This document shows positions 1 to 10,812 of a stretch of 64,000 bases of DNA, in pieces. How positions within the stretch are numbered: position 1 is the stretch's first letter; each line of letters begins with the position of its first letter. The notes under the pieces were generated by a model. It was not told the origin of the DNA and searched no databases. It saw only the letters and a list, made by a program, of their open reading frames with translations. The DNA is taken from the NCBI RefSeq assembly GCF_009905375.1, contig NC_133650.1, positions 146,648,567 through 146,712,566 on the forward strand, given 5' to 3'. The stretch is from Apium graveolens. Taxonomy: Eukaryota > Streptophyta > Magnoliopsida > Apiales > Apiaceae. Made by a program: the position numbers and the translations under genes.

Positions 1-1346
1 CATATATATTGATGCGATTATCCTGAGTTATTTTGATATACTTGAACCAAGCGTATCTTAAGTTTATCTTTGAATTATATAGAAATGCCATGAACCCTCA
101 AGTACGTATTGCAAGTAGATCAAAAGTCTTATCATGATAGTATATCAAAGTAATTGGAATGCCATAATAAAATAAAGAGTTGTTATAATACTTGATTAAT
201 CCTCTTGATTAACATGCTAATGATTCCCAAAGTATTGATATCTCACCCTGATGCTTGAACCCCTATAGAACTTTACCTTGATACCTAAAAGCCAGATATT
301 CATCAAAGTTGTCCATAATTGATTGATACCCCTCTTTATCACCCTAAAGTTTGGCAATCCTTTTATACCTGGAGCTAAAGATCATTTCTTCATACCTTAA
401 CACCCTTAGTATTCTTGAAGCTTATCTTCTTGATGTACCAGCACTTGTACCTTGTCAAAAACCATTGCTTTAAGCCTAGTTTGGCATTACTCATTCATAA
501 TATTCAATAGCCTTGCTAAATTTCCTTGTCCAAGTTTTTGTATATGGAAACCTTTCAGCTACCCTAATAGAGTAAAGTCTAGTGGATCATGGCCCTGAGA
601 TTTAGTATCGTATTTCCAGTGTTTCAAGTTGATCTATAATCCCTTGATAAAAATGTTTACTGTTTAAAGAGATTTTGTTATAAATCGGCATCAGTTTTTG
701 AAATGATTAAAATGTGGATTTCAGTCCCAAAGGGGGGTAAATGTTTTCTTTGAATAGTGGATCTGGACTGAGACGCGAGTCCTTTCCACATTTATACTGT
801 AGGCTTAAAAGTTGCCTAGGGATCCCATTAATGTTCTAGAACCCAGCGAGGTTCGGGATTACTTCGCGGCTGATCACCGGCTGTAATCCGCAGCGTCATA
901 AAATGATTTTGATTAAGATATGATTTTGAAAATATTTTGATACAAGCAAATGATGCCGTCACCCAAAGTTTTATCTCTTGTTATTATTGGTTATGTCTTC
1001 CCATTGTCATCCTTTAATTTATATCTCGATTTATGTTTTGTATCGTATTGTTTAGCACTTGTTGAGCATTTGGCTCACTCCTTGCTTTACCCTGATATTA
1101 CAGCTAGCAGCTATGGTTAGATTCAAGCAGACAGCACGTAAGACCTGTGACGCTGATGCGTATGTTCGAGCTCAGGTAGAATAAGAGATAGTTTTGTGTG
1201 AGGACTCGATATTAAAATCAGTTGTAATAGATGGTAGTGTTGGGCTGTTCTAAACCCTAAACTGTAAGATCTTGGATTTGGTTATGTTTACTTTTAAATA
1301 TTGTAATAGTTATATTTAATTTGTTGGTTAAGTTGGGGGTGTGACA
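1..1346 (+). repeat. 5' LTR of Tekay-1 (3'-terminal part only)
   Basis: These bases match 9466-10812 almost base for base, apart from scattered substitutions and a 4-bp indel. The end GGGGGTGTGACA is directly followed by the primer-binding site. The segment contains a possible splice acceptor (ATTACAG, ending 1103), a short ATG-started ORF at 1113 and a donor-like CAG/GTAGAA at 1175/1176. These suggest that the LTR supplies part of a spliced leader. Confidence 0.93.
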
Positions 1347-1842
1347 GGTTTTGGTATCAGAGCTATGGTTTAGAGTCCCTGGACATCCCAAATAGGTTAT
1401 AGAATTTATGTATAGGCTATAGATAATATGCGAGAGAGTAGGTTAAGTAAATTTATTATTAATACTCCTCTTATTGGTTTGTCAGCAAAGGGCGCATTCC
1501 TCGACACCTTCTGGGTCGTACGACACTATTGCTTTCTCCGTGTATGCTGGGTTAAGGCGCGAGTTTGACATGCTTCAGGGCAAGTACGACCGACTGATAG
1601 ACCGACTGAAAAACGTGTACCCGGACAACCGAAACTATGAAGGGAAGCCCAATGAGAAGATGACTGCGAGACTTGAGACATTTGTTCAGTACGTCAACAC
1701 TAAGCTTGAGGAGATGCCAACGTACCGGGACCGCACCAGCCAGTATGTCAACCAGATGGTGGCAGATGAGCTCCAGAGTATTGTGAAGATGCTTCGAGAG
1801 GAGAAGACTACCAAGCCCCGTTCTGATGGAGTGGAGCCTTAG
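1113..1842 (+). CDS. Putative spliced leader ORF upstream of gag, N-terminus resembling the histone H3 tail
   Basis: Hypothetical gene model. Exon 1 (1113-1175) starts with ATG inside the LTR, reads MVRFKQTARKTC at its start and ends at CAG before GTAGAA. Exon 2 starts at 1486 after a pyrimidine-rich tract ending TTTGTCAG and stays open to the TAG at 1840-1842. Both junctions are in phase 0, giving about 139 residues. Exon 2 lacks an ATG at its start, which is why a spliced start is attractive. Its product is hydrophilic and probably helical, and I recognise no domain. Residues 3-10 resemble the histone H3 N-terminus (R.KQTARK). The matching position in the 3' LTR has a TAG, so that copy is broken. 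Without RNA evidence the splicing is an inference. Confidence 0.35.
1352..1363 (+). other. Primer-binding site of Tekay-1 (tRNA-iMet type)
   Basis: TGGTATCAGAGC lies 5 bases after the LTR end. It is complementary to the 3' end of plant initiator tRNA-Met, which primes minus-strand DNA synthesis in most plant LTR retrotransposons. Confidence 0.93.
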
Positions 1843-2153
1843 TTCTTTCCATTATTTACCTTTTCATGTTGTTGTACTATCAGACTTCGTAGAATTCCCA
1901 GTTGTTTCCTTTAAATAAGCATGTTATTCCTAGAATCAGACTTTGTCCTAATCCTATGTATTGTGACCTTTAAATTTCAAATATTATGCACTATCCTTCC
2001 ATTTGCTCTCAACTGTTATTTTACGCCTTCATATGTATAACCATATCTGTTTAATCTGAAACTTGACCTCATATGTAAATAAGAATGCCATGTAATACCC
2101 TCAAATTATTTCATCATTCATATCTGTTTTGACATAACTCTTATTTCAGGATC

Positions 2154-2999
2154 ATGCCTCCCAAAAAGAAGAACCCAATGACCACATCTACCACAGACCC
2201 AAATATTCTTCGACTATTGGAAACTTTGCAACAGCAAACCAATGCTATAGCTCAACAACAACTAACTCTTCAACAACGAATTGAAAACCAAGATAACCGT
2301 GAACCACACCAACCACCCAAGCTACCAGTACCACCTCGACAAATTGTCACTTTCAAGGCTTTTCAGAATATGAATCCACCTGCATTTCATGATACCACTA
2401 ATCCAGTAATAGCTAACACATGGATTAAGGAAATGGAAAGGACTTTTGAATTGGTACAGTTAGGAAATGATCAGAAGACGCCATATGCTACTTACTTCTT
2501 GAAGGGCGAAGTCATCTATTGGTGGGAATCAATAAAAGCTATGGAAGCAACTCAGCAGGTTTCTTGGGAGAGATTTAAGAAGTTATTTTTGGAAAAGTAT
2601 TACCCTAAGTACATGCAGAATCAGATGGAGCTTAAATTTTTTGAGTTGAAGCAAGGGAACATGACTGTACTGGAGTATGAGAAGAAGTTCACTAAGTTGT
2701 CAAGGTTTGTGACAAAGTATACCAGCACTGAGGAAGAAAAAGCGAAGAAATATCAGCAAGGATTGGAGCCTTGGATCAGAGATAGAGTGGCTATGTTTGA
2801 GCTTGAAACCTATGCGGGAGTAGTATAGAAAGCTGCTCTGATTGAGAATAATGGGATGCAGTCAAGGAAGGAAAGGGATAACAAGAAGAGAAAGGTTCCA
2901 TTTTATGGAGAAAAGTCTGAAGCCAGAAATTCACAAGATCGGAATGTAAAGAGGATTGGATTCCATAAGGGAGGAAATTTTCAAAAGAAAGGAATTTAG
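2154..2999 (+). pseudogene. gag (capsid part) of Tekay-1, broken
   Basis: Gag forms the particle shell. The ATG at 2154 follows a splice-acceptor-like TTATTTCAG (ends 2149). The N-terminus is a Lys/Pro/Gln-rich stretch. The capsid-like retrotransposon gag domain follows from about residue 60 (WIKEMERTFEL, then YWWESIKAM and LFLEKYYP), as is usual for gypsy Gag. The frame meets TAG at 2826 and again at 2997. Coding then resumes in another frame near 3002 (a -1/+2 shift) and leads into the zinc knuckles. In this clade gag and pol usually form one frame, so these are decay lesions rather than gene boundaries. Confidence 0.85.
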
Positions 3000-3106
3000 G
3001 AAAAAGGCAAGAATCGAAGGGGAACAACCAGGCAAGCCAAGGACAAGTTGGAGAAAACAGGTTCCAGAGACCGAAATTCAAGCACTGTGGAAGAAGGCAC
3101 CCCAAA

Positions 3107-4504
3107 ATGTGTAATAAACTGAGCATGACATGTTATAGGTGTAACCGGAAGGGACATTTGGCAAATGAGTGCAAGATGCAGAAGCCAGGAGTTACATGTT
3201 ACAAATGTGGAAAGACTGGACACATAGCTAGGGAGTGCAAGGCAACCGAACCAGTCAAAGCTCTAATAAATGTGGCAAGTACCAGTGCAAGTGTACCGGC
3301 CGAGGTATTGGCATTACCTCCACCACCTACAACAACCCCGCACACAACATCAAGGACATTCGATCTGAAGATGAAGGATGCTGTTCAGAATTCTGAGGTG
3401 ATAACAGGTACACTTTTACTCAATAATGTCAAAGCTAAAGTATTGATTGATTCGGGAGCAACAAGATCTTTCATATCAGAAACTTTTGTTGATAAACTTC
3501 AATGTGATAAAATGGTTATGAGCGAGGTAGTAAATGTGGTAATTGCAAACCAAGAGAAGATTCATGTGAATCAATTCTGTCCGAAGTGTGAGATTGATAT
3601 TTCGGGTTATAAGTTTTCAGCCGACTTGATACTCTTCAAGTTGGGAGACTTTGATATAATTTTAGGAATGGATTGGTTAGGAAAGAATAACACCCAGATT
3701 AATTGTAAGACCAAGAAAGTGTATTTAAAGATGAAGAGTGGAGAGAAGGTAGTATTTAAGGGGCAGAGGCAAGAGCAATTATTTCTTACAATCGTTCAAG
3801 CTAAGAAGCTACTTAGAAAAGGCTGTGAGTCATTCCTAGCTTATGTAGTGGATTCAGAAAAAGGCAGTCCCAACATAGAAGATATCCCCGTAGTTAACGA
3901 GTTCCCCGATGTGTTTCCGGATGAACTACCAGGTTTACCACCAGATCGACAAATCGAGTTCGAGATCAACCTTGCTCCAGGAACGGAACCAGTTTCAAAG
4001 GCCTCATATAGGATGGCACCAGCAGAAATGAAAGAGTTGGCGAGCCAGCTGCAAGAATTGTTGGATAAAGGAGTGATACGGCCAAGTACGTCACCATGGG
4101 GAGCACCTGTTCTGTTTGTAAAGAAGAAAGATGGAAGTATGCGGCTATGTATAGATTATCGGGAGTTGAATAAGGTAACGATTAAGAACCGCTACCCGCT
4201 ACCAAGAATAGATGACCTATTTGATCAGCTGAAGGGAGCAAAGTGCTTTTCAAAGATTGACTTGAGATCAGGATACCATCAATTAAAGATCAAGGAAGAA
4301 GATATTCCCAAGACAACATTCAGGACCAGATATGGGCATTATGAATTCCTAGTAATGCCATTTGGATTGACCAACGCCCCGACCACATTTATGGATCTGA
4401 TGAATCGGGTATTTAAGAAGTATTTGGACAAGTTCGTAGTAGTATTCATTGATGACATCCTTATTTATTCTAAGTCAGAAGAAGAACATAAGCAACACCT
4501 CTGA
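3107..4504 (+). pseudogene. Tekay-1 nucleocapsid, protease and N-terminal reverse transcriptase
   Basis: The reading frame is already open from about 3002, so the apparent start is not a real one. It has a degenerate CCHC knuckle ([10 protein letters not shown]), then two regular CX2CX4HX4C knuckles ([14 protein letters not shown] and [14 protein letters not shown]). The aspartic protease follows with active site [11 protein letters not shown] near 3450. The RT begins with [11 protein letters not shown], has the [20 protein letters not shown] block and reaches the catalytic FIDDILIYS near 4445. The frame ends at TGA 4502 inside the RT. The same frame continues past further stops (TAA 4568, TAA 4760), so all three are nonsense mutations within one polyprotein. 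Confidence 0.9.
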
Positions 4505-4819
4505 ATAGCATTAGAGATACTTCGTCAAGAGAAGTTGTATGCCAAGTTTACCAAATGTGAGTTTTGGTAAAAGGAAGTTCAATTTTTAGGGCATGTCATT
4601 GGAAATGAAGGAGTTAAAGTAGATCCGGCAAAGATTGAGGCGGTTATGAGTTGGGAGAGGCCAAAGACACCTACGGAAGTACGAAGTTTTCTAGGATTGG
4701 CAGGTAACTATAGAAGGTTTGTCAAGGATTTTTCGAAAATCACCACGCCATTGACCAAGTAAACCACGAAGAATCAGAAGTTCGAATGGAGTGCAGAATG
4801 TGAGGATAGCTTTCAAGAG

Positions 4820-6199
4820 TTGAAACAGAGCTTGGTAACAGCTCCGGTGTTAGTACTACCAGATGACCAAGGAAACTTTGTGATATTCAGCGATGCTTCA
4901 CATAAAGGACTGGGTTGTGTGTTAATACAACACAGTAAGGTGATCGCGTATGCGTCAAGACAGTTAAAACCGCATGAGTTGAAGTACCCGACACATGACT
5001 TGGAACTAGCCGCCATAGTGTACACATTTAAGATTTGGAGACGTTACCTCTACGGAGAGAAGTGTGAAATCTACACAGATCACAAGAGTTTAAAGTACAT
5101 TTTCACTCAGAAGGAGCTCAATATGAGGCAAAGGAGATGGTTGAAATTGATCAAGGACTACGATTGCTCGATAAATTACCATCCTGGAAAGGCAAATGTT
5201 GTGGCCGATGCTTTAAGCAGGAAGGAGAGATTAAATATGATGGCAACACCAAAGGAATTGACTGAAGAGATTAAGAAATCTGGATTAGAACTGTGTAATT
5301 ATGGAGTAGTTGAAGAAGTTTGTCGTGCAATGACTTTTCAGCCGATACTAGTGGAAAATATAAGGAAATATCAGGAAGAAGTAATGGAGAAAAAGAAGAA
5401 TCAGCTAACTGGGGAAGAGATTAGCACTCAAAAGGATGAGCAAGGTATACTAAGGTTTTCCTCAAGAATTTGGATTCCACATGTTCCTGAATTGAAAAAT
5501 GAAATTCTGCAAGAAGCCCATAATTCAAGATTTTCAATCCACCCGGGAAGCACCAAGATGTATCGGGACTTAAAGCAGAACTTTTGGTGGCCAAATATGA
5601 AGCGAGACGTGGCGGAATGGGTTGCAAAGTCTTATACTTGTCAGAAAGTGAAGGCAGAACATCAACGACCAAGCAGATTAATTCAGCCCCTAAAGATTCC
5701 AGAATGGAAATGGGAAAATATTGCTATGGACTTTATAGTGGGACTACCGCGAACGAAATCCGGACATGATGCTATATGGGTTATAGTTGATCATCTTACA
5801 AAGTCAGTGCATTTCCTTTCAATTAATGAGAAGTCGTCATTGGATAAATTGGTTCATCTGTACGTGCACGAAATCGTACTAAGGCATGGAGTACCCGTAT
5901 CAATAGTTTCAGACAGAGATCCCCGATTTAACTCGAGATTCTGGAAGCAATTTCAAGAAAGTCTTGGCACGAAGTTGAATATGAGCACGGCGTACCACCC
6001 GCAGACTGATGGTCAGAGCGAAAGGACAATTCAAACAATCGAAGACATGTTGCGCAGTTGTGCAATCGATTTTGCAGGAAGTTGGGACAACCACTTACCA
6101 TTGATTGAATTCTCTTACAACAATAGCTATCACTCCAGTATTGGCATGCCACCATACGAAGCTTTGTACGGGCGGAAATGTAGATCATCGACAAGTTAG
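4820..6199 (+). pseudogene. Tekay-1 RNase H and integrase
   Basis: This is in the same frame as the upstream RT. RNase H starts around [11 protein letters not shown] and includes [11 protein letters not shown] and ADALSRKE. The integrase N-terminal zinc finger is damaged: the first Cys of the usual CxxC is Ser here (SYTC). The catalytic core keeps its D, D and E positions ([39 protein letters not shown]). The frame is cut by TAG at 6197, just after [11 protein letters not shown], where integrase normally runs on into its C-terminal domain. Confidence 0.9.
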
Positions 6200-6766
6200 G
6201 ATGAAGTAGGAGAAGGAAGGATTCTCGGCTCGGAATTGGTGCAACAATTGCATCACACAGTCAAGTTAATTCAGAGAAGGTTACTTGCTGCTCAAGATAG
6301 ACAGAGGAAGTATGCGGACCCAGCGCGTAAGGATGTTCGATTCTAAGTAGGCGAAGCCGTTTTGTTGAAGGTGTCACCAAGAAAAGGGTTATCTAGATTT
6401 GGCAAGAAAGGGAAGTTAGCACCTAGATATATAGGTCCTTTTGAAATTTTGAGTCAAGTGGGGAAGGTAGCCTACGAGTTAGCCTTACCACCTTAGTATC
6501 AGCATGTGCATAATGTTTTCCATGTGTCGTTGCTTAAGAAGTACAATCCTGACGCCAGCCATGTGATAGAATATGAACCTGTAGAAATTCAGGCAGACCT
6601 GTCATTTGTGGAGCAACCTGTCAAAATACTCGACTGGCAAGAGAAGAGTCTTAGAAACAAGTCAGTAAAGTTAGTAAAAGTACTTTGGAGGAACCCTAAG
6701 GTCGAAGTATCGACTTGGGAGTTAGAGTCTGATATGTGTTCCCGGTATCCTCATCTGTTCTCTTAG
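6200..6766 (+). pseudogene. Tekay-1 integrase C-terminus with chromodomain-like tail
   Basis: The same frame continues after TAG 6197 and is broken again by TAA 6344 and TAG 6494. It holds the GPFEILSQVGKVAYELALPP region and the NVFHVSLLKKY motif of gypsy integrases. A chromodomain-like end follows (LVKVLWRNPKVEVSTWELE ... RYPHLF) and terminates at 6764-6766. In chromoviruses this domain is thought to steer integration toward chromatin marks. The last uninterrupted stretch runs from about 6497 to 6766. Confidence 0.87.
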
Positions 6767-6787
6767 ATTCTGGGGACAGAATCCTTT

Positions 6788-6800
6788 AAGGGGGAGAGGA
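6788..6800 (+). other. Polypurine tract of Tekay-1
   Basis: AAGGGGGAGAGGA lies immediately before the LTR start TGTTACGACT. This is the plus-strand primer site and fixes the 5' edge of the 3' LTR. Confidence 0.9.
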
Positions 6801-9800
6801 TGTTACGACTGGCATTTTCGTGTAATATTATTTATGGATTTGGTATAATATTAAAGCCAAAAGTAAATATGTTCTATGATTGTACGTTTGTGTTAGTGAG
6901 AATTTCTACATTATAAAATTTTTATGTGTAGTAGATGATTTTTCAAAGCAAAAGTTTATTTATTTTCTTTATTTTTGATTTATAAGGAATATTCTAAGCC
7001 TTGGAGAAATTTTCTTTTAAAAGATATTTTGTTCACAAATTTTGAAAGTGATTTTATAAAATCACTAAAAATCCAAGTTATTTTATGGTATAAATTTTAT
7101 AATTTTTGAACTTTTATTTTATTATATAAAAATAAATCTTTGAAAATTAGTTTCTTAATAATTATCAAATTACATGGTTACCCTTGCATGCAAATTCTCT
7201 TCTATTCAACCAAGGGGCAAGGAAGGCATTTCCAACCCCACTCACTTTCATTCTACTAGCCACATTACCATTTTGTCCTTGCATGCAAATCTACCTAACT
7301 ATGTTGGAAGGTTATTATTATAATTTCTCTCATCCACTCACTTATGAGCAAATAAAAACCAAGTAAACATGACAAATATACCACTTTCACTCCACCATTT
7401 CCACTCTCCTCCTCCCTCCTCCCTCTCCTCTCATCCCTTCCCCTCTCCTCTCGGGTTTTTAGCCGAAAACCTACCCCCTCCCCTTTTCTTCATTCCTCAT
7501 TCAAGCTCCCACCTTCCATACAAGTAAATATTACTTCCTATATCATGATCATATATAATTCAAAGAGTTTTGAGTGAAAAGTTTAAGTTTTAAGTTTGCA
7601 TGTCAAAGTTTTAGTTGGAACTCAAAGTACAATCTTGATTCTTATGGATTTAAGGTTGTTTTTGAGAGGACTACAAGGAATGGTGAAATGCCAAGTCTTG
7701 AGGAAGATACTCTTGATGTTGAATGGCCATTTCCCTTCCACTTCTTCGGCCATGACCTTGAGGGAGCCGAATGAATGCTTCTTGAAAATATTTTGTTGTC
7801 TTGTTTCATTTTTATGTGTTTTGGTGGTGATAACATAAATTTTGGATCAAAAACTTGATAAAACCCTTTGCATGCTAAGTGATCATCTAGATATAGCTTA
7901 TGCTAGGCTTGCATGTCGATTTCATGGTAGAATATATTTGGAAAATATGTTGCTTTGGTTTGTAAGACTCGAAGTCATGCATGCATGTAGATTTCTCTTG
8001 GAATGTTGGAAGATTTTGATCATTTGGAAAGATTTTGTTAGTAAGCTTTAATTTTCAGTAGGGATAAGGTATTAATCTGGATTAGCGCTCCTTGATATGT
8101 GGTAATAATTCGTATATATATTTTATAAGAATATATAACTTGTTGTTTTCAAAAACTTGATGACTTGTAAATTGTGTAATATGATTTCCTTTGTTTTGCC
8201 ATGTTGCACCTTAGGTAAGGATGATCTCCACCAAGATTATTTTGAGTGTAAGGGAGTTATTTCAGTAGATCACCATAGTTAAGTCATGGTTTGGGTATTT
8301 GGGTTGTTGGTGGTTGAGTTTGTCAAGTAAAAACCTTGGAGAAAGGAGAGTCTTAGTTTCTGCAGAAAATCAGTTTAGTACCCTGAGGTTTAGAGTGAGT
8401 TTTGACCATGTCATTGATGTGCACTTTGAGGCCCAAGCCACCAGAAGCTAGCATTAGGAGTTTATGAAAGGTTTTAGGTGTTGGTTGGAGGTTTGCAAGT
8501 CGTTTGGTTAGGTGCACAAGTGGAATCACAAAATCTGTCCAGCAGGGGACAGTTTTGTTGCAACTTAGAAATAGGAAGTTTTGACCATGTCATGGGTAGG
8601 CCCTCATTAGGCCCTGTTGGGATTTAGTTAGAGGGAGTGTTAGAGAAGTTTTTTCCAGCCATAGTTCATAAAATATGAGTTAAAACCATGTGTCACGAGT
8701 TAGTTCAAGTCATGGCGTTTTCTGCCCAGAAAAACACAGGGGAACCATGGACTTTAAGCTTAGGCCCAAGCCAGGCCCTTGAGCCACATCAAGTTTGGGA
8801 GATGCCTTATGGTCAGAAGAGTCTAGTGTAAAAGTTTTGGAGGAAAACTTGTAATTTAAGGGTGTCTAATTCACTCAAGAAACCATAGATGTCATTCTAA
8901 AATTTACTCCAATGAGCACTTTAACTTATCACATAGTTTTAGAACACTTAAGAGTGAGATCTAGGTTGACCACTATGGTTGTAAGATAGTATAAAGTCAG
9001 TAGAGAAAAGGGCCCAAGTGAGGGTCAATGGGTTTTGGATAGTCTAGTAAAGGCACATCGAGTAAGGAAGCCAAAATTTGGAGACTTTGTCTAGTATAAC
9101 GACCTAGTGACTTAAGTTGTGAGTCGAGATCATCCAAGCCTATTGTTGCATTATGGTGTGTGTGATATTATTTGGTATTAAAATATGATATGTAAGTATA
9201 TGTGGCTATGTGTACGATTATATTTGTAAGGTGAATATAAATTGCGTGCATATAGGCCTAAGTGTCATTTATGTTGTAAGTAGGTTAAGTTGGTGAGATT
9301 ATATTATAATGAGGATTATTATTATTTATGTAGGATCTCGAGACGAGGGTAAACTTTCCATAAAGGTCAAGTGAAGCTTCCAGTTGCTCCTACCAGCCAG
9401 ACCAGACCAGCCTTTCTCAAGGCAAGTGATTCAACCTGTCTTTCATATTCACTACAAATAGTTCATATATATTGATGCGATTATCCTGAGTTATTTTGAT
9501 ATACTTAAACCAAGCGTATCTTAAGTTTATCTTTGAATTATATAGAAATGCCATGAACCCTCAAGTACGTATTGCAAGTAGATCAAAAGTCTTATCATGA
9601 TAGTATATCAAAGTAATTGGAATGCCATGACAAAATAAAGAGTTGTTATAATACTTGATTGATCCTCTTGATTAACATGCTAATGATTCCCAAAGTATTG
9701 ATATCTCACCCTGATGCTTGAACCCCTATAGAACTTTACCTTGATACCTAAAAGCCAGATATTCATCAAATTGTCCATAATTGATTGATACCCCTCTTTA

Positions 9801-10812
9801 TCTCCCTAAAGTTTGGCAATCCTGTTAGACCTTGAGCTAAAGATCATTTCTTCATACCTTAACACCCTTAATATTCTTGAAGCTTATCTTCTTGATGTTC
9901 CAGCACTTGTACCTTGTCAAAAACCATTATTTTAAGCCTAGTTTGGCATTACTCATTCATAATATTCAATAGCCTTGCTAAATTTCTTTGTCCAAGTTTT
10001 TGTATATGGAAACCTTTCAGCTACCCTAATAGAGTAAAGTCTAGTGGATCATGGACCTGAGATTTAGTATCGTATTTCCAGTGTTTCAAGTTGATCTATA
10101 ATCCCTTGATAAAAATGTTTACTGTTTAAAGAGATTTTGTTATAAATCAGCATCAGTTTTTGAAATGATTAAAATGTGGATTATAGTCCCAAAGGGAGAT
10201 AAATGTTTTCTTTGAATAGTGGATCTGGACTGAGACGCGAGTCCTTTCCACACTTATATTGTAGGCTTAAAAGTTGCCTAGGGATCCCATTAATGTTCTA
10301 GAACCCAGCGAGGTTCGGGATTACTTCGCGGCAGATCACCGACTGTAATCTGTAGCGTCATAAAATGATTTTAATTAAGATATGATTTTGAAAATGTTTT
10401 GATACAAGCAAATGATGCCATCACCCAAAGTTTTATCCCTTGTTATTATTGGTTATGTCTTCACGTTGTCATCCTTTAATATATATCTCGATTTATATTT
10501 TGTATCGTATTGTTTAGCACTTGTTGAGCATTTGGCTCACTCCTTGCTTTACCCTGATATTACAGCTAGCATCTATGGTTAGATTCAAGTAGACAGCACG
10601 TAAGACCTATGACGCTGGTGCGTATGTTCGAGCTCAGGTAGAATAAGAGATAGTTTTGTGTGAGGACTCGATATTAAAATCAGTTGTAATAGATGGTAGT
10701 GTTGGGCTGTTCCAAACCATAAACTGTAAGATCTTGGATTTGGTTATGTTTACTTACTTTTAAATATTGTTATAGTTATATTTAATTTGTTGGTTAAGTT
10801 GGGGGTGTGACA
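6801..10812 (+). repeat. 3' LTR of Tekay-1 (complete, 4012 bp)
   Basis: Begins TGTTAC after the polypurine tract and ends GTGACA, so it has the expected TG...CA ends. A pyrimidine-rich block at about 7370-7480, downstream of an AT-rich stretch, looks like the beginning of the transcribed part. A strong donor-like AG/GTAAGG lies at 8214/8215 and an acceptor-like ATTACAG near 10565, compatible with a leader intron of about 2.35 kb; this is inference. Small ORFs between 7184 and 8051 look like chance and are not annotated. Confidence 0.92.

Larger units (their letters stand above)
1..10812 (+). mobile_element. Tekay-1: Ty3/gypsy chromovirus (Tekay/Del type), left end outside window
   Basis: LTR retrotransposon in the order LTR tail, primer-binding site, gag, protease, RT, RNase H, integrase, chromodomain-like tail, polypurine tract, LTR. 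The 3' LTR is complete (6801-10812, about 4.0 kb). The 5' LTR is visible only for its last 1346 bp, so roughly 2.7 kb lies left of the window. Integrase plus chromodomain, together with very long LTRs, fits the Tekay/Del clade of plant chromoviruses; that placement is from family knowledge. By eye, the two LTR copies differ at about 40 sites over 1.35 kb (about 97% identity). The gag-pol frame carries several stops and one frameshift, so this copy is inactive. It interrupts a minus-strand gypsy LTR that resumes at 10813. Confidence 0.93.

Noticed and set aside
7184..8051. Several 60-80 codon frames in the Tekay-1 3' LTR
   Set aside because: Overlapping frames on both strands without motifs; expected by chance in a 4-kb LTR.
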